Assembly: GCF_036323735.1 (NCBI RefSeq)
Contig: NC_086032.1
Location: 55,444,599 to 55,508,598 of the forward strand
Direction: 5' to 3'
Origin: Rattus norvegicus
Taxonomy: Eukaryota > Chordata > Mammalia > Rodentia > Muridae
DNA: 64,000 bases
A program made the position numbers and the translations under genes. The notes below the pieces were generated by a model that was given only the letters and a program-made list of their open reading frames with translations, was not told the origin of the DNA and did not search any database. Positions 46,834 to 57,360 of this stretch are shown piece by piece; position 1 is the first letter of the stretch, and every line of letters begins with the position of its first letter.

Positions 46834-46910
<77 letters not shown>
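46834..46910. repeat. (CA)n(TA)n compound microsatellite
   Basis: About 20 CA units followed by about 17 TA units, abutting the 5' end of an old L1. Confidence 0.98.
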
Positions 46911-46913
<3 letters not shown>

Positions 46914-47442
46914 TATGGAATGGATCAGGAATTTAAGGCCCATACCTAAAAATAGTAAAAGCAATATACAGCACAACAGCAGCCAACATCAAACTAAATG
47001 GAAAGAAACTTGAAGTAATCCCAGGGAAATCAGGGATTAGGAAAGGTTACCTACTCTCTGCCTACCTATTTAGTATAGTACTCAATGTCCTAGCCAGAAC
47101 AATCAGACAACACAAGGAGATCAAAGAATACAAATTGGAAAGGAAGAAGTCAAAATATCACTATTTGCAAATGATACGATAGTATGTTTAAGTGACTCTA
47201 AACGTTCCACCAGAAAAATCCTAAGCCTGATGAACAACTTCGGCAAAGTGGCCAGCTATAAAATTAAGTCAAATACATCAGTAGCCTTCATTTACTCCAA
47301 AGATAAACAGGCTGAGAAAGAAAATAGAAAACCGACATTTTTCACAATAGTCACAAACAATATAAAATACCTCGTTATGACGCTAACCAAGCAAGTGAAA
47401 AATCTGCATGACAAGATCTTTAACTCTCTGAAGAAAGAAATT

Positions 47443-47518
47443 GGGGTTGGGGATTTAGCTCAGTGGTAGAGCGCTTGCCTAGGGAGCACAAGGCCCTGGG
47501 TTCGGTCCCCAGCTCTGA

Positions 47519-47538
<20 letters not shown>
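47443..47538 (+). mobile_element. ID SINE (BC1-type, tRNA-Ala-derived)
   Basis: Begins GGGGTTGGGGATTTAGCTCA. It has an A-box-like block ('tagctcagtggtagagcg') and a B-box ('gggttcggtcccc'), then an A-rich tail. It is flanked by AAGAAAGAAAT at 47431-47441 and 47539-47549. ID elements are very abundant in rat, which supports the species call. It is not the BC1 gene itself: it has insertion-type direct repeats and lacks the BC1 unique 3' region. Confidence 0.97.
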
Positions 47539-47549
<11 letters not shown>

Positions 47550-48844
47550 CAAAGAACATCTAAGAAGATGGAAAGACCGTCCATGCTCATGGATTGGCAG
47601 GATTAATATTGTAATATGGCCATCTTTCCAAAAGCAATCTACAGATTCAGTGCAATCCCCACCAAAATTCCAACTCAATTCATCATAGTTTTAGAAAGAA
47701 CAATTTGCAATACATTTGGAAAAATAGAAAACCTAGGATTGCAAAAACTATCCTGAACATTGAAAGAACTTCTGGGGGAATCACCATCCATGACCTCAAG
47801 TACTATTACAGAGCAATAGTGATAAAAAACTGTATGTATTGGTACTGAGACAGGCAAGTAGATGAATGGAATAGAATTGAAGACCCAAAAATGAACCCAC
47901 ACACCTGTGGTCACTTGATCTTTGACAAAGGGGCTAAAACCATCCAGTGGAAAAAAAAAGACAGCATTTTCAACAAATGGTGCTGGTTCAACTGGAGGTC
48001 AGCATGTAGAAGAATGCAAAGCAATCCATTAGTATTGCCTTGTATAAAGCCCAAGTTCAAATGGATCAAGGACCTTGACTTAAAACCAGATACACTTAAA
48101 TGATTAGAAGAAAAAGTGGGGAAGATCCTCAAACACATGGGCACTGGGGAAATTTTCATAAACAGAACACCAATAGCTTATACTCTAAGATCACGAGTTG
48201 ACAAATGGGACCTAATAAAACTGCAAAGCTTCTGTAAGGCAAAGGGTATTGCCACTAGAACAAATAGCAACCAACACTTTGGGAAAAGATCTTGACCAAT
48301 CCTACATCTGATCGAGGGCTAATATCCAATATATACAAAGAATTCAAGAAGAATTCAAGAGAACCAAATAACCCTATTAAAAATGGGGTACATATCTAAA
48401 CAAGGAATTCTCAGCTGAGGAATGTCAAATGACTGCGTAATACCTAAAGAAATGTCTAACATCATTAGTCATCAGGGAAATGCAAATTAAAATGACCCTG
48501 AGATTCCACCTCACACCAGTCAGAATGGCTAAAATCAAAAACTCAGGTGACAGATAGAGGATGTTTTGTTGGTGGGATTGCAAGCTAGTAGAACCCCTCT
48601 GGAAATCAGTCTGGAGGTTCGTCAGAAAATTCGACATACTACTACATGAGGACCAGCTATTCCACTCCTGGAGTTATACCCAAATGATGCTAAAACATTT
48701 ATGAAGGACACATGCTCCACTATAATCATAGTAGCCTTATTTATCCAGTCAGAACCTGAATGTCCATTAACAGAGGAATAGATACAGAATGTGTGGTACA
48801 TTTGCACAATGCAGTACTACTCAGCTATTAAAAACAATGACTTC

Positions 48845-50163
48845 GAGCTCTCTGCTCCCAAACCCCGTGGGAGAGAGACCCCACCGCCTGATCAGGTGGG
48901 CACTCCTGAGGCTGCAGAGCAGAGGAGACCACCAACACTGCCCACCCCTGCCCACATCCCTGGCCCAAGAGGAAACGGTATAAGGCCTCTGGGCTCCCGT
49001 GGGGGAGGGCCCGGGAGCTGCAGGACCCCTGCGCCTGAGACACTGCCGGAACCTGAAGGAAACAGACCGGATAAACAGTTCTCTACACCCAAATCCCGTG
49101 GGAGGGAGAGCTGAACCTTCAGAGAGGCGAACACGCCTGGGAAACCAGAAGAGACTGCACTCTGTGCACATCCAGGCGCCAGAGGAAAACACCAAACACC
49201 ATCTGGAACCCTGGTGCACGGAGGCTCCTGGAAAGAGCGGCGCAGATCTTCCCGGTTGCTGCCACAGCGGAGAAGACTTAGGCAGTACCCCACGAGCAAA
49301 CTTGAGCCTTGGAACTGCAGGTAGGACCAACTTTTCCCCTGCAAGAAACCTGCCTGGTGAACTCAGGACACACAGAGGCAAAATTCCTCTAAGGCCGGGC
49401 ACTTCCTGTGTTTACCGGAAGTCCCACACCGGCGGATCCCGGACCGCAGCAGCTCTCTGCTCCCAAACCCCGTGGGAGAGAGACCTCACCGCCTGATCAG
49501 GTGGGCACTCCTGAGGCTGCAGAGCGGAGGAGACCACCAACACTGCCCACCCCTGCCCACATCCCTGGCCCAAGAGGCAACAGTATAAGGCCTCTGGGTT
49601 CCGTAGGGGAGGGCCCGGGAGCGGCAGGACCCCTGCGCCTGAGACACTGCCGGAACCTGAAGGAAACAGACCGGATAAACAGTTCTCTGCACCCAAATCC
49701 CGTGGGAGGGAGAGCTGAAACTTCAGAGAGGCGGACACGCCTGGGAAACCAGAAGAGACTGCACTCTGTGCACATCCAAGCGCCAGAGGAAAACACCAAA
49801 TGTCATCTGAAACCCTGGTGCACGGGGGCTCCCGGAAGGAGCTGCACAGATTTTCCCGGTCGCTGCCACAGCGGAGAGGACTTAGGGAGTACCCCACGAG
49901 CAAACTTGAGCCTTGGAACCACAGGTAGGACCAATTTTTCCCCTGAAAGAAACCTGCCTGGTGAACTCAAGACACAGGCCCACAGGAACAGCTGAAGACC
50001 TGTAGAGAGGAAAAACTACACGCCCGAAAGCAGAACACTCTGTCCCCATAACTGGCTGAAAGAAAACAGGAAAACAGGTCTACAGCACTCCTGACACACA
50101 GGTTATAGGACAGTCTAGCCACTGTCAGAAATAGCAGAACAAAGTAACACTAGAGATAATCTG
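48845..50163 (+). promoter_or_regulatory. L1 copy C 5'UTR with tandem monomers
   Basis: Monomer 1 runs from 48846 to 49450 (605 bp). The second begins at 49451 with the same 'agctctctgctccc' and follows it closely to about 49967. There it leaves the monomer and becomes the non-monomeric leader (about 196 bp) before ORF1. The 87-bp stretch 49365-49450 occurs only at the monomer junction (also at 32745-32827 in the chimeric fragment). In rodents each monomer contributes promoter activity, so copy C should be the strongest promoter here; that is inference. Confidence 0.9.
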
Positions 50164-50211
50164 ATGGCGAGAGGCAAGCACAGGAACCCAAGCAACAGAA
50201 ACCAAGACTAG

Positions 50212-51216
50212 ATGCCATCATCGGAGCCCAATTCTCCCACCAAAGCAAACACGGAATATCCAAACACACCAGAAAAGCAAGACCTAGTTTCAAAATCATA
50301 TTTGATCATGATGCTGGAGGACTTCAAGAAAGACATAAAGAACTCCCTTAGAGAACAAGTAGAAGCCTACAGAGAGGAATCGCAAAAATCCCTGAAAGAA
50401 TTCCAGGAAAACACAATCAAACAGTTGAAGGAATTAAAAATGGAAATAGAAGCAATCAAGAAAGAACACATGGAAACAACCCTGGACATAGAAAATCAAA
50501 AGAAAAGACAAGGAGCTGTAGATACAAGCTTCACCAACAGAATTCAAGAGATGGAAGAGAGAATCTCGGGAGCAGAAGATTCCATAGAAATCATTGACTC
50601 AACTGTCAAAGATAATGTAAAGCGGAAAAAGCTACTGGTCCAAAACATACAGGAAATCCAGGACTCAATGAGAAGATCAAACCTAAGGATAATAGGTATA
50701 GAAGAGAGTGAAGACTCCCAGCTCAAAGAACCAGTAAATATCTTCAACAAAATCATAGAAGAAAACTTCCCTAACCTAAAAAAAGAGATACCCATAGGTA
50801 TACAAGAAGCCTACAGAACTCCAAATAGATTGGACCAGAAAAGAAACACCTCCCGTCACATAATTGTCAAAACACCAAACGCACAAAATAAAGAAAGAAT
50901 ATTAAAAGCAGTAAGGGAAAAAGGTCAAGTAACATATAAAGGCAGACCTATCAGAATCACACCAGACTTCTCGCCAGAAACTATGAAGGCCAGAAGATCC
51001 TGGACAGATGTCATACAGACCCTAAGAGAACACAAATGCCAGCCCAGGTTACTGTATCCTGCAAAACTCTCAATTAACATAGATGGAGAAACCAAGATAT
51101 TCCATGACAAAACCAAATTTACACAATATCTTTCTACAAGTCCAGCACTACAAAGGATAATAAAGGGTAAAGCCCAACATAAGGAGGCAAGCTATACCCT
51201 AGAAGCAAGAAACTAA
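50212..51216 (+). CDS. L1 ORF1 (copy C), N-terminus interrupted at codon 16, 334 aa from the next ATG
   Basis: The conserved ORF1 start is ATG at 50164, but codon 16 is TAG (50209-50211) where copies A and B have TAC (Tyr). The very next codon is ATG (Met in all copies), and from there 334 codons are open to the normal end. They cover the coiled coil, the RRM-like domain and the C-terminal domain. Near the C-terminus one Glu codon is missing compared with A and B. So the lesion removes only 16 disordered N-terminal residues if ribosomes start at the second ATG. Whether that happens is unknown; by strict standards it is a nonsense allele. I report it as coding because everything of known function is intact. 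Confidence 0.75.
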   Translation: MPSSEPNSPTKANTEYPNTPEKQDLVSKSYLIMMLEDFKKDIKNSLREQVEAYREESQKSLKEFQENTIKQLKELKMEIEAIKKEHMETTLDIENQKKRQGAVDTSFTNRIQEMEERISGAEDSIEIIDSTVKDNVKRKKLLVQNIQEIQDSMRRSNLRIIGIEESEDSQLKEPVNIFNKIIEENFPNLKKEIPIGIQEAYRTPNRLDQKRNTSRHIIVKTPNAQNKERILKAVREKGQVTYKGRPIRITPDFSPETMKARRSWTDVIQTLREHKCQPRLLYPAKLSINIDGETKIFHDKTKFTQYLSTSPALQRIIKGKAQHKEASYTLEARN

Positions 51217-51274
51217 TCATCTTGGCAAAAAACAAAGAGAATGAAAGCACACAAACATAACCTCACTTCCAAAT

Positions 51275-54200
51275 ATGAATATAACGGGAAGCAATAATCA
51301 CTATTCCTTAATATCTCTCAATATCAATGGCCTCAACTCCCCAATAAAAAGACATAGATTAACAAACTGGATACGCAACGAGGACCCTGCATTCTGCTGC
51401 CTACAGGAAACACACCTCAGAGACAAAGACAGACATTACCTCAGAGTGAAAGGCTGGAAAACAACTTTCCAAGCAAATGGTCAGAAGAAGCAAGCTGGAG
51501 TAGCCATTCTAATATCAAATAAAATCAATTTTCAACTAAAAGTCATCAAAAAAGATAAGGAAGGACACTTCATATTCATCAAAGGAAAAATCCACCAAGA
51601 TGAACTCTCAATCCTAAATATCTATGCCCCAAATACAAGGGCACCTACATATGTAAAAGAAACATTACTAAAGCTCAAAACACACATTGCACCTCACACA
51701 ATAATAGTGGGAGATTTCAACACCCCACTCTCATCAATGGACAGATCATGGAAACAGAAATTAAACAGAGATGTAGACAGACTAAGAGAAGTCATGAGCC
51801 AAATGGACTTAACGGATATTTATAGAACATTCTATCCTAAAGCAAAAGGATATACCTTCTTCTCAGCTCCTCATGGTACTTTCTGCAAAATTGACCATAT
51901 AATTGGTCAAAAAACGGGCCTCAACAGGTACAGTAAGATAGAAATAATCCCATGCGTGCTATCGGACCACCACGGCCTAAAACTGGTCTTCAATAACAAT
52001 AAGGGAAGAATGCCCACATATACGTGGAAATTGAACAATGCTCTACTCAATGATAACCTGGTCAAGGAAGAAATAAAGAAAGAAATTAAAAACTTTTTAG
52101 AATTTAATGAAAATGAAGGTACAACATACCCAAACTTATGGGACACAATGAAAGCTGTGCTAAGAGGAAAACTCATAGCGCTGAGTGCCTGCAGAAAGAA
52201 ACAGGAAAGAGCATATGTCAGCAGCTTGACAGCACACCTAAAAGCTCTAGAACAAAAAGAAGCAAATACACCCAGGAGGAGTAGAAGGCAGGAAATAATC
52301 AAACTCAGAGCTGAAATCAACCAAGTAGAAACAAAAAGGACCATAGAAAGAATCAACAGAACCAAAAGTTGGTTCTTTGAGAAAATCAACAAGATAGATA
52401 AACCCTTAGCCAGACTAACGAGAGGACACAGAGAGTGCGTCCAAATTAACAAAATCAAAAATGAAAAGGGAGACATAACTACAGATTCAGAGGAAATTCA
52501 AAAAATCATCAGATCTTACTATAAAATCCTATATTCAACAAAACTTGAAAATCTTCAGGAAATGGACAATTTCCTAGACAGATACCAGGTATCGAAGTTA
52601 AATCAGGAACAGATAAACCAGATAAACAACCCCATAACTCCTAAGGAAATAGAAGCAGTCATTAAAGGTCTCCCAACCAAAAAGAGCCCAGGTCCAGACG
52701 GGTTTAGTGCAGAATTCTATCAAACCTTCATAGAAGACCTTATACCAATATTATCCAAACTATTCCACAAAATTGAAACAGATGGAGCCCTACCGAATTC
52801 CTTCTATGAAGCCACAATTACTCTTATACCTAAACCACACAAAGACCCAACAAAGAAAGAGAACTTCAGACCAATTTCCCTTATGAATATCGACGCAAAA
52901 ATACTCAATAAAATTCTGGCAAACCGAATTCAAGAGCACATCAAAACAATCATCCACCATGATCAAGTAGGCTTCATCCCAGGCATGCAGGGATGGTTTA
53001 ATATAAGGAAAACCATCAACGTGATCCACCATATAAACAAACTGAAAGAACAGAACCACATGATCATTTCATTAGATGCTGAGAAAGCATTTGACAAAAT
53101 TCAACACCCCTTCATGATAAAAGTCCTGGAAAGAATAGGTATTCAAGGCCCATACCTAAACATAGTAAAAGCCATATACAGCAAACCAGTTGCTAACATT
53201 AAACTAAATGGAGAGAAACTTGAAGCAATCCCACTAAAATCAGGGACTAGACAAGGCTGCCCACTCTCTCCCTACTTATTCAATATAGTTCTTGAAGTTC
53301 TAGCCAGAGCAATCAGACAACAAAAGGAGATCAAGGGGATACAGATCGGAAAAGAAGAGGTCAAAATATCACTATTTGCAGACGACATGATAGTATATTT
53401 AAGTGATCCCAAAAGTTCCACCAGAGAACTACTAAAGCTGATAAGCAACTTCAGCAAAGTGGCTGGGTATAAAATTAACTCAAATAAATCAGTTGCCTTC
53501 CTCTATACAAAAGAGAAACAAGCTGAGAAAGAAATTAGGGAAACGACACCCTTCATAATAGACCCAAATAATATAAAGTACCTCGGTGTGACTTTAACCA
53601 AGCAAGTAAAAGATCTGTACAATAAGAACTTCAAGACACTGAGGAAAGAAATTGAAGAAGACCTCAGAAGATGGAAAGATCTCCCATGCTCATGGATTGG
53701 CAGGATTAATATAGTAAAAATGGCCATTTTACCAAAAGCAATCTACAGATTCAATGCAATTCCCATCAAAATACCAATCCAATTCTTCAAAGAGTTAGAC
53801 AGAACAATTTGCAAATTCATCTGGAATAACAAAAAACCCAGGATAGCTAAAGCTATCCTCAACAATAAAAGGACTTCAGGGGGAATCACTATCCCTGAAC
53901 TCAAGCAGTATTACAGAGCAATAGTGATAAAAACTGCATGGTATTGGTACAGAGACAGACAGATAGACCAATGGAATAGAATTGAAGACCCAGAAATGAA
54001 CCCACACACCTATGGTCACTTGATTTTTGACAAAGGAGCCAAAACCATCCAATGGAAAAAAGATAGCATTTTCAGCAAATGGTGCTGGTTCTACTGGAGG
54101 GCAACATGTAGAAGAATGCAGATCGATCCATCCTTATCACCCTGTACAAAGCTTAAGTCCAAGTGGATCAAGGACCTCCACATCAAACCAGACACACTCA

Positions 54201-55102
54201 ATCTAATAGAAGAAAAACTAGGGAAGCATCTGGAACACATGGGCACTGGACAAAATTTCCTGAACAAAACACCAATGGCTTATGCTCTAAGATCAAGAAT
54301 CGACAAATGGGATCTCATAAAACTGCAAAGCTTCTGTAAGGCAAAGGACACTGTGGTTAGGACAAAACGGCAACCAACAGATTGGGAAAAGATCTTTACC
54401 AATCCTACAACAGATAGAGGCCTTATATCCAAAATATACAAAGAACTCAAGAAGTTAGACCGCAGGGAAACAAATAACCCTATTAAAAAATGGGGTTCAG
54501 AGCTAAACAAAGAATTCACAGCTGAGGAATGCCGAATGGCTGAGAAACACCTAAAGAAATGTTCAACATCTTTATTCATAAGGGAAATGCAAATCAAAAC
54601 AACCCTGAGATTTCACCTCACACCAGTGCGATTGGCTAAGATCAAAAACTCAGGTGACAGCAGATGCTGGCGAGGATGTGGAGAAAGAGGAACACTCCTC
54701 CATTGTTGGTGGGATTGCAGACTGGTAAAACCATTCTGGAAATCAGTCTGGAGGTTCCTCATAAAATTGGACATTGAACTGCCTGAGGATCCAGCTATAC
54801 CTCTCTTGGGCATATACCCAAAAGATGCCTCAACATATAAAAGAGACACGTGCTCCACTATGTTCATCGCAGCCTTATTTATAATAGCCAGAAAATGGAA
54901 AGAACCCAGATGCCCTTCAACAGAGGAATGGATACAGAAAATGTGGTACATCTACACAATGGAATATTACTCAGCTATCAAAAACAACGAGTTTATGAAA
55001 TTCGTAGGCAAATGGTTGGAACTGGAAAATATCATCCTGAGTGAGCTAACCCAATCACAGAAAGACATACATGGTATGCACTCATTGATAAGTGGCTATT
55101 AG
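51275..55102 (+). CDS. L1 ORF2 protein (endonuclease and reverse transcriptase), intact, 1275 aa
   Basis: ORF2p nicks genomic DNA and primes reverse transcription of L1 RNA there. N-terminal AP-type endonuclease (about 1-240) with the expected active-site residues: Asn16, Glu45, Asp147 (G-D-F-N), Asp207 (K-I-D-H) and Asp231-His232 (S-D-H-H). A linker (about 240-440) precedes the reverse transcriptase (about 450-800), which carries the S-P-G-P-D-G block, the R-Q-G-C-P-L-S block and catalytic F-A-D-D at 701-704. The C-terminal Cys-His motif is C1131-x3-C1135-x7-H1143-x4-C1148. No stop or frameshift is present and the length is that of a full ORF2p. Ser204 of copy A is Cys here, next to the active site (Phe-Cys-Lys-Ile-Asp). 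Translation in the family is by re-initiation after ORF1. Confidence 0.96.
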   Translation: MNITGSNNHYSLISLNINGLNSPIKRHRLTNWIRNEDPAFCCLQETHLRDKDRHYLRVKGWKTTFQANGQKKQAGVAILISNKINFQLKVIKKDKEGHFIFIKGKIHQDELSILNIYAPNTRAPTYVKETLLKLKTHIAPHTIIVGDFNTPLSSMDRSWKQKLNRDVDRLREVMSQMDLTDIYRTFYPKAKGYTFFSAPHGTFCKIDHIIGQKTGLNRYSKIEIIPCVLSDHHGLKLVFNNNKGRMPTYTWKLNNALLNDNLVKEEIKKEIKNFLEFNENEGTTYPNLWDTMKAVLRGKLIALSACRKKQERAYVSSLTAHLKALEQKEANTPRRSRRQEIIKLRAEINQVETKRTIERINRTKSWFFEKINKIDKPLARLTRGHRECVQINKIKNEKGDITTDSEEIQKIIRSYYKILYSTKLENLQEMDNFLDRYQVSKLNQEQINQINNPITPKEIEAVIKGLPTKKSPGPDGFSAEFYQTFIEDLIPILSKLFHKIETDGALPNSFYEATITLIPKPHKDPTKKENFRPISLMNIDAKILNKILANRIQEHIKTIIHHDQVGFIPGMQGWFNIRKTINVIHHINKLKEQNHMIISLDAEKAFDKIQHPFMIKVLERIGIQGPYLNIVKAIYSKPVANIKLNGEKLEAIPLKSGTRQGCPLSPYLFNIVLEVLARAIRQQKEIKGIQIGKEEVKISLFADDMIVYLSDPKSSTRELLKLISNFSKVAGYKINSNKSVAFLYTKEKQAEKEIRETTPFIIDPNNIKYLGVTLTKQVKDLYNKNFKTLRKEIEEDLRRWKDLPCSWIGRINIVKMAILPKAIYRFNAIPIKIPIQFFKELDRTICKFIWNNKKPRIAKAILNNKRTSGGITIPELKQYYRAIVIKTAWYWYRDRQIDQWNRIEDPEMNPHTYGHLIFDKGAKTIQWKKDSIFSKWCWFYWRATCRRMQIDPSLSPCTKLKSKWIKDLHIKPDTLNLIEEKLGKHLEHMGTGQNFLNKTPMAYALRSRIDKWDLIKLQSFCKAKDTVVRTKRQPTDWEKIFTNPTTDRGLISKIYKELKKLDRRETNNPIKKWGSELNKEFTAEECRMAEKHLKKCSTSLFIREMQIKTTLRFHLTPVRLAKIKNSGDSRCWRGCGERGTLLHCWWDCRLVKPFWKSVWRFLIKLDIELPEDPAIPLLGIYPKDASTYKRDTCSTMFIAALFIIARKWKEPRCPSTEEWIQKMWYIYTMEYYSAIKNNEFMKFVGKWLELENIILSELTQSQKDIHGMHSLISGY

Positions 55103-55848
55103 CCCAAATGCTTGAATTACCCTAGATACCTAGAACAAACGAAACTCAAGACGGATGATCAAAATGTGAATGCTTCACTCCTTCTTTAAATGAGGAAAAA
55201 GAATACTCTTGGCAGGGAAGGGAGAGGCAAAGATTAAAACAGAGACTGAAGGAACACCCATTCAGAGCCTGTCCCACAGGTGGCCCATACATATACAGCC
55301 ACCCAATTAGACAAGATGGATGAAGCAAAGAAGTGCAGACCGACAGGAGCCGGATGTAGATCTCTCCTGAGAGACACAGCCAGAATACAGCAAATACAGA
55401 GGCGAATGCCAGCAGCAAACCACTGAACTGAGAATAGGTCCCCCGTTGAAGGAATCAGAGAAAAAACTGGAAGAGCTTGAAGGTGCTCGAGACCCCAAAA
55501 GTACAACAATGTCAAGCAACCAGAGCTTCCAGGGACTAAGCCACTACCTAAAGACTATACATGGACTGACCCTGGACTCTGTCCCCATAGGTAGCAATGA
55601 ATATCCTAGTAAGAGCACCAGTGGAAGGGGAAGCCCTGGGTCCTGCTAAGACTGAACCCCCAGTGAACTAGACTATGTGGGGAGGGTGGCAATGGGGGGA
55701 GGTTTGGGAGGGGAACACCCATAAGGAAGGGGAGGGGGGAGGGTGATGTTTGTCCGGAAACCGGGAAAGGGAATAACACTTGAAATGTATATAAGAAATA
55801 CTCAAGTTAATAATAAAAAAAAAAAATAATATAGTTCAAAAAAAAAAA
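55103..55848 (+). other. L1 copy C 3'UTR and two-part A-tail
   Basis: Contains the G-rich block (55677-55743) and ends with an A12 run (55815-55826), then 'taatatagttc' (55827-55837), then a second A run that merges into the target duplication. Confidence 0.92.
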
Positions 55849-56685
55849 AAAAACAATGACTTCATGAAATTCCCAAGCAAATAGATGGAACTAGAAAATA
55901 TTATCCTGAATTAGGTACACAATCACAAAAACAAAAAACCCCACACATGGTATACACTCATTAATAAGTAGATAATACCCCGAAAGCTAACATTAACCAA
56001 GATACAATCCATAGACCAGATGAAGCTCAAGAAGAATGACCAAAGTGCAGATGCTTCAGTCCTTCTCAGAAGAGGGAACAGAAATATTCACAGGAGAAAA
56101 TATGGAAACTAAGTTTGAAGCAGAAACTTAAGCAATGGCCATTCAGAGCCTGCCTCACCTGGGTATCCAGCCCATATACATACTGCCAATAACCCCAAAC
56201 AATATTGCTGATGCCTAGAAGTGCATGCTGACAGGAGTCTGATATAGCTGTCTCTTGAGAGGCTCTGCCAGAGCATGACAAATACAGAGGTGAATGCTTG
56301 CAGCCAACCATTGAACTGAGAATGGGGTCCCCATTAGAGGAGTTAGAGAGAGGATTGAAAAAGCTGAAGAACAACATCAAACAACCAGAGCTCCCACCTT
56401 CCAAAGAGTACACATGGACAGACCCATGACTCTAGCTGCATTGAAGCAGAGGATGGCCTTATTGGGCACCAATTGGATGAGAAGCCCTTGGTCCTGCCAA
56501 GGCTGGACTCCCAGTGTAATGGACTATCAGGGCTTGGAGGTGGGAAGAGGTAGATGGATGGGTGGGGAACACCTTTGTAGAAGAAGGGAAAAGGGGCATG
56601 AGATAGGGGGTTTATGGTTGGGAAACTGGGAAAAGGGATAACATTTGAAATGTAAGTAAAAAATATCGAATAAAAGAAATTATTA

Positions 56686-57360
56686 TATTTGAATCATCCA
56701 GGAGTATAGTGGAATATAAAAATAAAATGTAAGCAATAAAATACATTGCAATTCTGTGGTTTATAAATCTCAGCCTTTTGTAGTGTAGATTGTACTCTTT
56801 ACATCAAATTTTTATATTTACCAATATTCAGACTTCAACTACTTTTTCCTTTTTTGAGCTAACTTAATATATTATTTATTTTAGAACATTGATTTTACTT
56901 CTTTATATAAAACAATTTTATATGAATAAATGAATCTCTGTCTTGAAGTATTTTCTAGTTACTGTCTCCAAATGACAGCTAATAATTCTAGCTTCAATCT
57001 TATTGCCATTCTCTCAAATGGAAAATATTTTAATAAGTGTATTACTCAAATTACAATTTTCTAGTTCTATTGATTGTAATAATCAATTATGACAGATCCT
57101 ACCTTATAAACCACATTTTAACAACTCTATCTTGAAAGCCTAAAAAGCTTGGAATAACATGTTAATATTTTCATTGCAGTACATGAAGCAGCGCCAAGGC
57201 AGAAAAAATCTTAAGAAAAGTAATTTCATCTCAAACAAGTTAATTCATATTGGGTTGACCATCTCACTATAAGCAAATACATAATCAAAACAATTTGATA
57301 AATTTTGTATGAATTAGGTAAACATTGACGCTCTATTTTCTGAATGTTTTCTAAGCTTCT
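56686..57360. other. Unique AT-rich interval
   Basis: No gene or repeat recognised. Confidence 0.5.

Larger units (their letters stand above)
48845..55848 (+). mobile_element. L1 copy C, full-length, youngest, sense
   Basis: 7004 bp bounded by a 15-bp duplication, AAAAACAATGACTTC, at 48830-48844 and 55849-55863, inside an older L1. Order: 5'UTR with two monomers (48845-50163), ORF1 (50164-51216, one nonsense codon), a 58-bp spacer, ORF2 (51275-55102, intact), 3'UTR with the G-rich block, and a two-part A-tail. It has the fewest lesions of the three long copies and is the best candidate for recent or residual activity. Confidence 0.97.
46920..56685 (+). mobile_element. Old L1 (RT region to 3'UTR), host to an ID element and L1 copy C
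   Basis: 46920-47442, 47550-48844 and 55864-56685 form one decayed, 5'-truncated L1. It starts in the ORF2 RT domain just before the K-P-x-A-N-I block. The F-A-D-D site is altered (Phe-Ala-Asn-Asp) near 47160-47180. The C-terminal region and an older-type 3'UTR ending near 56685 follow. Frames are broken throughout. Joining the pieces across each insertion gives continuous L1 sequence, which proves the order of nesting. Confidence 0.92.

Noticed and set aside
47443..47538. tRNA-like A and B boxes suggesting a tRNA gene or BC1
   Set aside because: A-tail, flanking direct repeats and insertion inside an L1 show an ID SINE copy, not a tRNA or the BC1 gene.
48821..49903. Long antisense open frames (150-193 codons) across the copy C 5'UTR, resembling the position of primate L1 ORF0
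   Set aside because: They overlap in several frames because the region is GC-rich, are not bounded by a consistent start, and differ from copy to copy. No evidence of an ORF0 homologue.
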